Source: QWPN01 sp044238145 (GTDB taxonomy: Bacteria > Planctomycetota > Planctomycetia > Pirellulales > UBA1268). From it: a stretch of DNA of 8,256 bases. This document shows, in pieces, positions 1-5,577 of the stretch. Where the stretch lies: positions 1 through 8,256 of the forward strand of contig JBIIDT010000109.1 in assembly GCA_044238145.1 (NCBI GenBank). The letters are read 5' to 3'. Made by a program: the position numbers and the translations under genes. The notes under the pieces are model-generated. The model worked only from the letters and a program-made list of their open reading frames with translations. It ran no database searches and was not told where the DNA came from. Each line of letters begins with the position of its first letter. Position 1 is the stretch's first letter.

Positions 1-1412
1 GCCTCCAGGAGTGATCGGATCGCCTCGTGCAGCACCGGCTCGGCCCGCGCGTCCACGAACGACGTCGTGCGCTGCACTTCGTAGCCCCCTTCCCCGTAGG
101 CGGCCGCGGTGCCGATGTAGCCGGGACCGATGTCGCCGTAGGCGGCGACCATCACGTCGAGATCGGGCCGCATCCGCTGGGCCGCGAGCTGGTAGGCGAC
201 GAACAGTTCGCCCGGCAGATGGAGCATCCGCGCCGTGCCCACCCGCAGGCAGGTGACGAGCAGCGGCCGATCCGCCCGCTCCAGCCAGGCGAGCCGCTCC
301 GGCGCCGCATACGGGCCCTTGTCGACGGCCACACCCTGCAGCTCCGCCAGGAGCACCTCTCGGTCGAGGTGCGCCGCCGCCTGGAGCCGGGCCTCCGCGG
401 TGGACCAGCCCACGTCGGCGGCGGCCAGCGGCTGCCGCGGCGCCGTCTCGAAGGCCTGCCGCATCCCGGCCGCCAGCCGGTTCGCGAGCCGCATCCGGTT
501 GGCGTGCGACCCGTCGTTGTACTTGCCGGCGGCGACGTCCCCGCCCGCGCCGTCGAAGTGCACGTGCACCGCGGCGGGCACGTCCTGGCCGCGGATGAAC
601 CGCGCGATGCCGGGAAAATCGGGGCTCGGCGTCGCGGTGCGATAGTAGCTCTGGGGATGGCAGGCGTAGGCGGTGAGCACGGCCAGCGGTTCGTCGCGCT
701 GCCAGAAGACGAGCGCGGTGACGAAGGGGTCGATCAGCCCCTCGGGCTCCGCCCGCAACTCGGGCTCCTTGGTCGTGCTGCCCCGCCAGCCCCGCACCTT
801 GCCCGTGGCGTCGACCAGCCTGCGATTGCTCGCCACCTCGGCCACCGGCGCCCGGCCGAAGCCCCAGTGGGTGGCCGCCCGCGCCTTCGGCACCGCCTCC
901 CGGATGGCCGCGGCCGCACGGGAGATCACCTCCCGGGGAAACGTCTCGTCGAGCCGCGGGAAGGTGCCGGGCCGCCGGGCCGTGCCGATCGCCGCCGCGG
1001 AAAAATCGCAGTGCGGAGCGTCGTGGGCGTGCGTGACGTGCACGGCGACCCGCTCGGGCCGGGTGCCGGCCGCCACCGCGAGTCCTTCCCGAAACGCGTC
1101 GTGGCCGGCGTTGCCAATGCCGAGCCAGTCGAGGCAGCACAGCACGATCGGCTCGCCCGCGCCGAGCAGCACGATCCCCCGGCACCGCAGGGGCAGATCG
1201 GCCGCCCGCTCGACGTCGCGATAGGCCATGCGGGACCCGATGGGCGGGGTGGCGTCGACGTCGAAGGCGGCGAGCCGCACCGGGGCCGATCCGGCCGCGT
1301 CATTCGGGACGCCGCCCGAATCCGGTTCCGCCGCAGCCCACCGCGAGCCGACGAGGAGCAGGATCACGATCGCGACGGCACGCCGCTCGCGTTGAACGCC
1401 TCGTGACAGCAT
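1..1412 (-). CDS. Secreted neutral/alkaline ceramidase-like protein (partial, C-terminus beyond window)
   Basis: The minus-strand frame is open from an ATG at 1412 to the window edge, giving 470 codons with no stop. GGAG lies 5 nt upstream of the ATG. Residues 1-28 form a signal peptide (basic start, hydrophobic VAIVILLLVG, likely cleavage after WAAA), so the product is exported. Landmarks match the neutral ceramidase N-terminal family: HVTHAHDAPHCD (125-136, family THTHSGP), YACHPQSYY (259-267, family second zinc histidine, here H262), GAGGDVAAGKYNDG (288-301), HLPGELF (398-404, E402 like the family zinc glutamate) and GYIGTAAAYGEGGYEV (431-446). Known members hydrolyse the N-acyl bond of ceramide. 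Here the serine of the family GDVSPN motif is replaced (GDVAAG), so the true substrate is uncertain. The gene starts 39 nt after the nagB stop on the same strand, probably in one operon. Family is likely, ceramidase activity is not established. Confidence 0.85.
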   Translation of the reverse strand, partial: MLSRGVQRERRAVAIVILLLVGSRWAAAEPDSGGVPNDAAGSAPVRLAAFDVDATPPIGSRMAYRDVERAADLPLRCRGIVLLGAGEPIVLCCLDWLGIGNAGHDAFREGLAVAAGTRPERVAVHVTHAHDAPHCDFSAAAIGTARRPGTFPRLDETFPREVISRAAAAIREAVPKARAATHWGFGRAPVAEVASNRRLVDATGKVRGWRGSTTKEPELRAEPEGLIDPFVTALVFWQRDEPLAVLTAYACHPQSYYRTATPSPDFPGIARFIRGQDVPAAVHVHFDGAGGDVAAGKYNDGSHANRMRLANRLAAGMRQAFETAPRQPLAAADVGWSTAEARLQAAAHLDREVLLAELQGVAVDKGPYAAPERLAWLERADRPLLVTCLRVGTARMLHLPGELFVAYQLAAQRMRPDLDVMVAAYGDIGPGYIGTAAAYGEGGYEVQRTTSFVDARAEPVLHEAIRSLLE

Positions 1413-1451
1413 ACGCTCTCCATCCCTCGTGGGGGCGGTCCGTGATCGCCG

Positions 1452-2186
1452 CTACAGGAGCCCGGCGGCCGGCTTGTCGAGGTGCAGGCTGCACCGCGGA
1501 TGCTCGCGGAGGATCGAGGCCGGCACCTGCGGTGTGACCGCGCCTGTGACCACGCCGCGGACCGCCTCGGCCTTCCGCGCGTCGGGCACCGAGCAGACGA
1601 TCAGGTCGCTGGCCATGATCCGGCGGATCGCCATTGAGATCGCCTGCTTCGGCACGTCGTCCATGCCGGCGAACCAGCCCTCGCCCACCTGCTGCCGCCG
1701 GCAGGCCTCGTCGAGATCGACGACGAGATAGGGCGCCGTGGCGGCGAAATCCGCCGGCGGGTCGTTGAACGCCAGGTGGGCGTTCTCGCCGATGCCCACG
1801 AGCGACACGTCGAAGCTGCCCGCGGGCACGAGCGCGGCGAGGCGGCGGCACTCGGCGTGCGGATCACCGGAGCCGTCGATCTCGTGGAAGGCCGCCGGCT
1901 TGCGGGCCAGCGGGGCCATGAACCGCTCGCGGAGGTACTTGCGGAAGCTCGCCGGGTGCGTGTCGGGGATGCCGACGTACTCGTCGAGATGGAAGGCGGT
2001 GATCTTGTCCCAGGGGACGGAGGCGTCGGCGGTGAGGGCGGCGAGCGTGTCGAACTGCGAGGCGCCCGTGGCCACCACGCAGGTGGCGGAGCCCTTGGCC
2101 GCGACGGCGGCGCGGAGGGCGGCGGCGGCCTCGGCCGCGGCGGCCGCGCCGAGCGTGGGACGATCGGCGTGAACGTGAACCTGCAT
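1452..2186 (-). CDS. nagB: Glucosamine-6-phosphate deaminase
   Basis: This cytosolic enzyme converts glucosamine-6-phosphate to fructose-6-phosphate plus ammonia, the last step of amino-sugar catabolism before glycolysis. The 244-residue product is slightly shorter than the roughly 266 residues of E. coli NagB. Visible motifs are the phosphate-binding loop ATGASQF (39-45), FHLDEYVGI (65-73, D68 equivalent to the E. coli general base D72), GIGENAHLAFNDP (131-143, with H137 equivalent to catalytic H143), a VPKQAIS segment (168-174) and the C-terminal PASILREH (222-229). The E. coli active-site aspartate D141 is asparagine here (N135), and E148 is aspartate (D142); GIGENGH-type variants occur in other deaminase branches. 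AGGAG sits 7 nt before the ATG, which supports this start. It is divergent from nagA, which acts one step earlier, and lies upstream of the ceramidase-like gene. Another phosphosugar isomerase/deaminase substrate is possible, but the nagA neighbour makes NagB most likely. Confidence 0.93.
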   Translation of the reverse strand: MQVHVHADRPTLGAAAAAEAAAALRAAVAAKGSATCVVATGASQFDTLAALTADASVPWDKITAFHLDEYVGIPDTHPASFRKYLRERFMAPLARKPAAFHEIDGSGDPHAECRRLAALVPAGSFDVSLVGIGENAHLAFNDPPADFAATAPYLVVDLDEACRRQQVGEGWFAGMDDVPKQAISMAIRRIMASDLIVCSVPDARKAEAVRGVVTGAVTPQVPASILREHPRCSLHLDKPAAGLL

Positions 2187-2251
2187 GGACTGACTCCTGG
2201 ACGTGACTCACGGACCCCGGCTGCACCTCGTGGTTACTCCGCCGCTTCCCA

Positions 2252-2257
2252 TTTATA
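2252..2257 (-). promoter_or_regulatory. Candidate -10 element for nagB
   Basis: Read on the minus strand these bases are TATAAA, a 5/6 match to the sigma-70 -10 consensus. They would give a leader of roughly 60 nt before the nagB ATG. The element overlaps the plus-strand TATACT candidate for nagA almost completely. No good -35 hexamer is visible at 17 nt, so the call rests on the AT-rich hexamer standing out in GC-rich DNA. Confidence 0.35.
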
Positions 2258-2259
2258 CT
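2254..2259 (+). promoter_or_regulatory. Candidate -10 element for nagA
   Basis: TATACT matches the sigma-70 -10 consensus at 5 of 6 positions and lies in the only AT-rich patch of the divergent gap. The predicted transcript would begin near 2266, about 45 nt before the nagA ATG. The -35 candidate 17 nt upstream (TGGTTA, 2231-2236) matches only 3 of 6. A short stem-loop (2270-2286) would then sit at the 5' end of the mRNA. Confidence 0.4.
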
Positions 2260-2269
2260 CTCCAACTCC

Positions 2270-2286
2270 CCGGGGATAAGCCCCGG
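2270..2286. repeat. Short inverted repeat in the nagA leader
   Basis: CCGGGG (2270-2275) and CCCCGG (2281-2286) form a perfect 6-bp stem with the 5-nt loop ATAAG. It lies between the candidate nagA -10 and the ribosome binding site. It could be a 5'-terminal mRNA hairpin or an operator half-site pair. At this GC content a 6-bp stem can also arise by chance. Confidence 0.3.
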
Positions 2287-2295
2287 CGCGGAACC

Positions 2296-2303
2296 GGAGG
2301 AGG
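2296..2303 (+). promoter_or_regulatory. Ribosome binding site fixing the nagA start
   Basis: GGAGGAGG ends 7 nt before the ATG at 2311. This strong Shine-Dalgarno sequence decides between that ATG and an in-frame GTG at 2203, which would add 36 residues that do not resemble the family. Confidence 0.75.
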
Positions 2304-2310
2304 CGAGAGC

Positions 2311-3516
2311 ATGGCGGCGCCGCAGGGACGTGCGGGCGAGGCGGAGTTCGTGGTCGAGGGCCTGTCCGTCGTCGACGGGCGGCCGGTGGCCGTGCACGTT
2401 CGCGACGGCCGGATCGCGGCGGTCGAGCGGGTGGAGTCGCCAGCGGTCGGGACGGCCGGCCGCTACGTCGGCCCCGGCCTCGTCGACAATCAGGTCAACG
2501 GCTACGCCGGGGTGAGCTTCACGACCGGATCCGGCCCGCTGACGACCGAGGGCGTGCTGCGGGCGACGCGGGCCCTGTGGTCGGTCGGCGTCACGTCCTA
2601 CCTCCCCACGCTTACGACCCACTCAGCCGAGACATTCTGCCACTCGCTCGCCGTCCTGGCCGAGGCCGCGGCCGACCCCGCGACGCTCGGCTCGATCGTC
2701 GGCTTTCACCTCGAGGGCCCCCACATCAGCCCGCAGGACGGCTTTCGCGGGGCCCATCCGGCCCGGCACGTCCGTCCGCCGAGCTGGTCCGAGATGGAGC
2801 GGTTCCAGGCGGCCGCCCGGGGGGGCGTGCGGACGGTCACCGTCGCCCCCGAGACGCCCAGCTGCAGCGACTTCATCCGTCGCTGCACGGACTCCGGCGT
2901 GGTCGTGGCCCTCGGTCACCACGACGCCGACCGGGCGACGATCGATGCCGCGGTGCTCGCCGGGGCCCGCACGGTCACCCACCTCGGCAACGGCTGCGCC
3001 AACACGATCAACCGTCACGACAACCCGCTCTGGCCGCAGCTGGCCAACGACGCGCTCCACGCCAGCCTGATCTGCGACGGCTTCCATCTCCGCGACGACC
3101 AGATCGCCGTCTTCCACCGCGTCAAGGGGACGGAACGCACGATCCTCACGGCCGACGCCGTCCACCTGGCGATGATGCCGCCGGGCGACTACGTCAACGA
3201 CGAGGGGGACACGATCCGCCTCACGCCCGAGGGTTGCATCCGCTATCCCGCCCAGGGCGTGCTCGCCGGCGCGGCCCTGCCGCTCTCCCGCGGCGTGGCG
3301 AAGATCGTGCAGGTCACCGGCTGCCCACTCGCCGACGCGATCCGCATGGCGAGCGCGAATCCGTCCCGGCTCTACGGGATCGGCGACCGCGGCGACCTGC
3401 GGCCCGGCATGCGGGCCGACCTGATCGTGTTCCGCGCCGGCGCCGACGACCTCACCGTCGAGCGCACCTACGTCGCCGGCCGCCTCGTGCACGACGCCTC
3501 GGCCCGCCCGGCCTGA
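2311..3516 (+). CDS. nagA: N-acetylglucosamine-6-phosphate deacetylase
   Basis: This cytosolic amidohydrolase-superfamily enzyme removes the acetyl group from N-acetylglucosamine-6-phosphate, giving glucosamine-6-phosphate for NagB. The product is 401 residues, normal for NagA. Motifs in order are GPGLVDNQVNGYAG (54-67, the Q-x-N form of the first metal-site strand, as in E. coli, where the usual HxH is absent), FHLEGPHIS (132-140, metal ligand E135), ALGHHDA (200-206, H203), TVTHLGNGC (221-229, H224), ICDGFH (254-259) and ILTADAVHL (278-286, catalytic D282). The C-terminal RGDLRPGMRADLIVF segment is the usual small beta-domain ending. E, H, H and the catalytic D are all present, so it should be active. 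The start at 2311 is supported by GGAGGAGG. It is divergent from nagB and converges with the binding-protein gene, leaving a 22-nt gap. Confidence 0.93.
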   Translation: MAAPQGRAGEAEFVVEGLSVVDGRPVAVHVRDGRIAAVERVESPAVGTAGRYVGPGLVDNQVNGYAGVSFTTGSGPLTTEGVLRATRALWSVGVTSYLPTLTTHSAETFCHSLAVLAEAAADPATLGSIVGFHLEGPHISPQDGFRGAHPARHVRPPSWSEMERFQAAARGGVRTVTVAPETPSCSDFIRRCTDSGVVVALGHHDADRATIDAAVLAGARTVTHLGNGCANTINRHDNPLWPQLANDALHASLICDGFHLRDDQIAVFHRVKGTERTILTADAVHLAMMPPGDYVNDEGDTIRLTPEGCIRYPAQGVLAGAALPLSRGVAKIVQVTGCPLADAIRMASANPSRLYGIGDRGDLRPGMRADLIVFRAGADDLTVERTYVAGRLVHDASARPA

Positions 3517-3534
3517 GCCGGCACCCGCTCCGGC
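3517..3534. terminator. Possible weak bidirectional hairpin between nagA and the convergent gene
   Basis: GCCGG (3517-3521) and CCGGC (3530-3534) can form a 5-bp stem with an 8-nt loop, directly after the nagA stop and within the 22-nt convergent gap. There is no T-tract on either strand, so intrinsic termination is doubtful. It is recorded because it is the only structure available between two converging genes. Confidence 0.2.
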
Positions 3535-3538
3535 CCGG

Positions 3539-4546
3539 TCATTCCGCCGGCGGCTCGTCGGCCGAGATCTCGAGGGCGAGCTTTCCCGCCGCCAGCGCGG
3601 CCTGCTTCTCCTCGACGAACCGCAGCACGTCGGCCGGCAGCTTCTTGTCCCAGCCGTGCCACGGGGCGAGCGCCACGCCCCCCTTGGCGAACGTGCAGAA
3701 CCGGCCCAGGTCCTCGGCCACGACCTCGCCCGCCGCCGCCCGGGCGATCGCGTGGTCGATCACCGGCCGCATGTTCCAGACCGTGCCCGTGACCACGTGA
3801 TCGGGCGCCTCGTCGTGCTGGTCGATCATGTCACCGAAGGCGAGCACACCGGTCTCCTTGGCGGCGGCGATCGCCCCTTCCCGCTCTGCGAAGATCATGT
3901 CTGCCCCGGCAGCCACCTGGGCCAGGGCCGCCGCCCGGGCCTTGGGCGGGTCGAACCAGGCGTCGATGAAGGTCACCTTCGCCTTCACGTCCGGGTTCGC
4001 CTCGCGGGCACCCGCGAGAAACGCGTTCACGGTGCGGTGCACGTCGGCGTCGTGCTTGCCGGCGACGACACCCACCACCTTCGACTTCGTCATCTTCCCG
4101 GCGACGAGGCCGCACAGGTAGGCCGGCTCGGCGAGGTTGCTGTCGAACGTGGAGACGTTCGGCGGCTGCGGCTTCTCCGGGCCCCCGAGCAGAAAGGCGA
4201 TCCGCGGATGGTTGCGGGCCACGGCGGCGATCTCGTCGCCGGCGTCGGCCGCGTCGGCCACGATGATGTCGGGCTTCTCGGCGGCTGCCTTCTCGAGCGC
4301 GTCGAGCTGCTTCTCGGCCGTGTCGAGCGCGTCCTGCCAGGAGTAGCGGATCCGCCCCGCCTTCTCCGCCTCGGTGAGCGCCACGTGGATCACCGCGTTC
4401 CACGGCTCGGCGACCGGCGTCACGTAGGCCGCGAACACCACCGGCACCCGCGGCGGCTTCGGCTCGTCGGCCCGCACGCGGCCGGCGCAGGCGACGGCCA
4501 GCACGGCCAACGCCGTCCCGCTCCACCGCTGCACCCATCGCCGCAT
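3539..4546 (-). CDS. BMP-family ABC-type substrate-binding protein
   Basis: This 335-residue periplasmic or membrane-anchored solute-binding protein belongs to the BMP/PnrA-like group, whose characterised members bind nucleosides or related molecules for ABC import. The N-terminus has a signal sequence (RRWVQRW then a hydrophobic stretch). Cleavage could follow A26 (RVRA), or C20 in the imperfect lipobox AVAC could be lipidated. Family features are AAYVTPVAEPWN (39-50), KPDIIVADAADAGDEIA (91-107), YLCGLVAGKMTKSKVVGVVAG (143-163), NAFLAGAREANPDVK (174-188), the AWFDPPKA stretch (196-203), GADMIFAEREGA (214-225) and DQHDEAPDHVVTGTVWNM (242-259). The ligand cannot be read from the sequence. No ABC permease or ATPase is present in this window. 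The start is supported by GGAGG 8 nt upstream and by a candidate promoter at 4583-4611. The next gene upstream is an RNA methyltransferase 78 nt away, with no evident functional link. Confidence 0.88.
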   Translation of the reverse strand: MRRWVQRWSGTALAVLAVACAGRVRADEPKPPRVPVVFAAYVTPVAEPWNAVIHVALTEAEKAGRIRYSWQDALDTAEKQLDALEKAAAEKPDIIVADAADAGDEIAAVARNHPRIAFLLGGPEKPQPPNVSTFDSNLAEPAYLCGLVAGKMTKSKVVGVVAGKHDADVHRTVNAFLAGAREANPDVKAKVTFIDAWFDPPKARAAALAQVAAGADMIFAEREGAIAAAKETGVLAFGDMIDQHDEAPDHVVTGTVWNMRPVIDHAIARAAAGEVVAEDLGRFCTFAKGGVALAPWHGWDKKLPADVLRFVEEKQAALAAGKLALEISADEPPAE

Positions 4547-4582
4547 CTCGTCCGCCTCCGAGCCGCACTTCGGCCATCCGGG

Positions 4583-4611
4583 ATTGAATCCGCCCCGGGC
4601 CCCGATTGCAA
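4583..4611 (-). promoter_or_regulatory. Candidate sigma-70 promoter for the BMP-family gene
   Basis: On the minus strand TTGCAA (4606-4611, 4/6 to TTGACA) is followed after exactly 17 nt by TTCAAT (4583-4588, 4/6 to TATAAT). It lies in the 78-nt gap after the methyltransferase stop and predicts a leader of about 30 nt with the GGAGG ribosome binding site inside it. The correct spacing and the AT-rich hexamers in GC-rich surroundings support the call. The spacer holds a CCCGGG-centred palindromic stretch. Confidence 0.45.
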
Positions 4612-4624
4612 CGGCATGCCTTGG

Positions 4625-5476
4625 TCAGCCGGGTTGCCGCCGCCGCCAGATCTCGCCGAGGGCGACCCCGCAGGCGACCGACACGTTGAGGCTCTCGACG
4701 GCACCGGTGCCGGGGATCCGCACCCGCAGGTCGGCCAGGCGGTCGACGGCCGGCGACACACCCTCCCCCTCGCTGCCGAGCACGAGCACGGTCCGCTCGG
4801 GCAGCTTCGCTTGATAGAGCGGCTCGCCGGCATGGCTCGTCGTCACCACGACCCGCCAGCCCTCCCGCCGGAGCCGGCCGAGGTCCGCGGCCGGGTCGGC
4901 AAGGTCGCACACCGGCACCACCTCGGCCGCCCCTTCCGCCACCCGCACGGCCGCGGGCGAGAGCGGCGGCAGGTCGCCCGCCCGGCCGAGGATGGCCCCG
5001 ACGCCGAAGTGGGCGGCCGAGCGGAGGATCGATCCGAGGTTGTGGGGGTTCTGGACGCCGTCGAGATAGACGAGAGGTCCGCCCAGGCCGGCCGCACCAC
5101 CGAGCAGGTCGGCGAACGTCCACCGCGGCACCTGCCGGGCGAGGATCGAGATCCCCTCGTGGTGGATCGAGCCGGTGAGCCGCGCCAGGTTCTCCTCGGC
5201 GACGACCTGGAACCCCTTGCGGGAACCGGCGCACCAGGCGACGAGCTTCGCGAACTGCCGGCGCCGCGGCTCGGTGAGATAGACCCGCACGATCGCGTCG
5301 GGCCGCCGCGTGAACAGCGCCTCGCAGGCCCGCACGCCATGAAACATCTCCTCCGACTTCGCCCGGTGCCGCGGCCGGCCGCGGTCCTCGCTCGCCGGGC
5401 GGCGGGGTCCTCGGGCGGCGACGGGCGGCCGGGGCGGCCGCTTCCCGGCCGCCCCCGCAGGGCGGGAACGCTTCAT
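4625..5476 (-). CDS. SpoU/TrmH-family RNA 2'-O-methyltransferase (RlmB/TrmH-like)
   Basis: This enzyme should transfer a methyl group from S-adenosylmethionine to a ribose 2'-OH in rRNA or tRNA. From the ATG at 5476 the protein is 283 residues. Residues 1-42 are rich in R, K and P and probably disordered. Residues 43-115 form the substrate-binding domain (MFHGVRACEALF at the start). The SPOUT knot domain follows, with motif 1 LDGVQNPHNLGSILRSA (138-154; N146 and R152), motif 2 LVLGSEGEGVS (231-241) and motif 3 IPGTGAVESLNVSVA (254-268). These are the three hallmark motifs of the family, so activity is likely. The exact target (23S G2251, another rRNA site or tRNA) cannot be told. An in-frame ATG 52 codons upstream lies inside the divergent gene and is unlikely. 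No Shine-Dalgarno precedes the chosen start; a -10 element lies just 7 nt away. Confidence 0.88.
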   Translation of the reverse strand: MKRSRPAGAAGKRPPRPPVAARGPRRPASEDRGRPRHRAKSEEMFHGVRACEALFTRRPDAIVRVYLTEPRRRQFAKLVAWCAGSRKGFQVVAEENLARLTGSIHHEGISILARQVPRWTFADLLGGAAGLGGPLVYLDGVQNPHNLGSILRSAAHFGVGAILGRAGDLPPLSPAAVRVAEGAAEVVPVCDLADPAADLGRLRREGWRVVVTTSHAGEPLYQAKLPERTVLVLGSEGEGVSPAVDRLADLRVRIPGTGAVESLNVSVACGVALGEIWRRRQPG

Positions 5477-5483
5477 GGCCGGG

Positions 5484-5489
5484 ATTGTA
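5484..5489 (-). promoter_or_regulatory. Candidate -10 element giving a leaderless methyltransferase mRNA
   Basis: On the minus strand these bases read TACAAT, 5/6 to the -10 consensus. Only 7 nt separate the hexamer from the ATG at 5476, so transcription would start at or within a base or two of the start codon. There is no Shine-Dalgarno in between, which agrees with a leaderless transcript. No recognisable -35 hexamer is present. Confidence 0.45.
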
Positions 5490-5535
5490 CCTCGCGAACC
5501 GCCCTCCACCGCGAAGCCGTGCCAGGCCCGCCGCT

Positions 5536-5543
5536 GATAAACT
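5536..5543 (+). promoter_or_regulatory. Possible -10 region for the amidohydrolase-yjbQ operon
   Basis: GATAAACT is the AT-rich patch nearest upstream of the plus-strand operon and contains two overlapping 4/6 matches to TATAAT (5536-5541 and 5538-5543). It would give a leader of about 30 nt with GAGAGG (5567-5572), 5 nt before the ATG at 5578, as the ribosome binding site. No -35 is evident. Confidence 0.3.
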
Positions 5544-5577
5544 ACGGGCCCTTTCCAACACGCTTCGAGAGGCTCCG

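Noticed and set aside
27..1406. Plus-strand open frame of 459 codons opposite the ceramidase-like gene
   Set aside because: Its translation is an Arg/Gly/Pro/His-rich mix with no family motifs, while the opposite strand carries clear ceramidase-family landmarks, a signal peptide and a ribosome binding site. High GC keeps antisense frames open.
2203..2310. Upstream GTG start for nagA adding 36 residues
   Set aside because: The added peptide is unlike NagA and would cover the candidate promoter. The ATG at 2311 has an excellent ribosome binding site.
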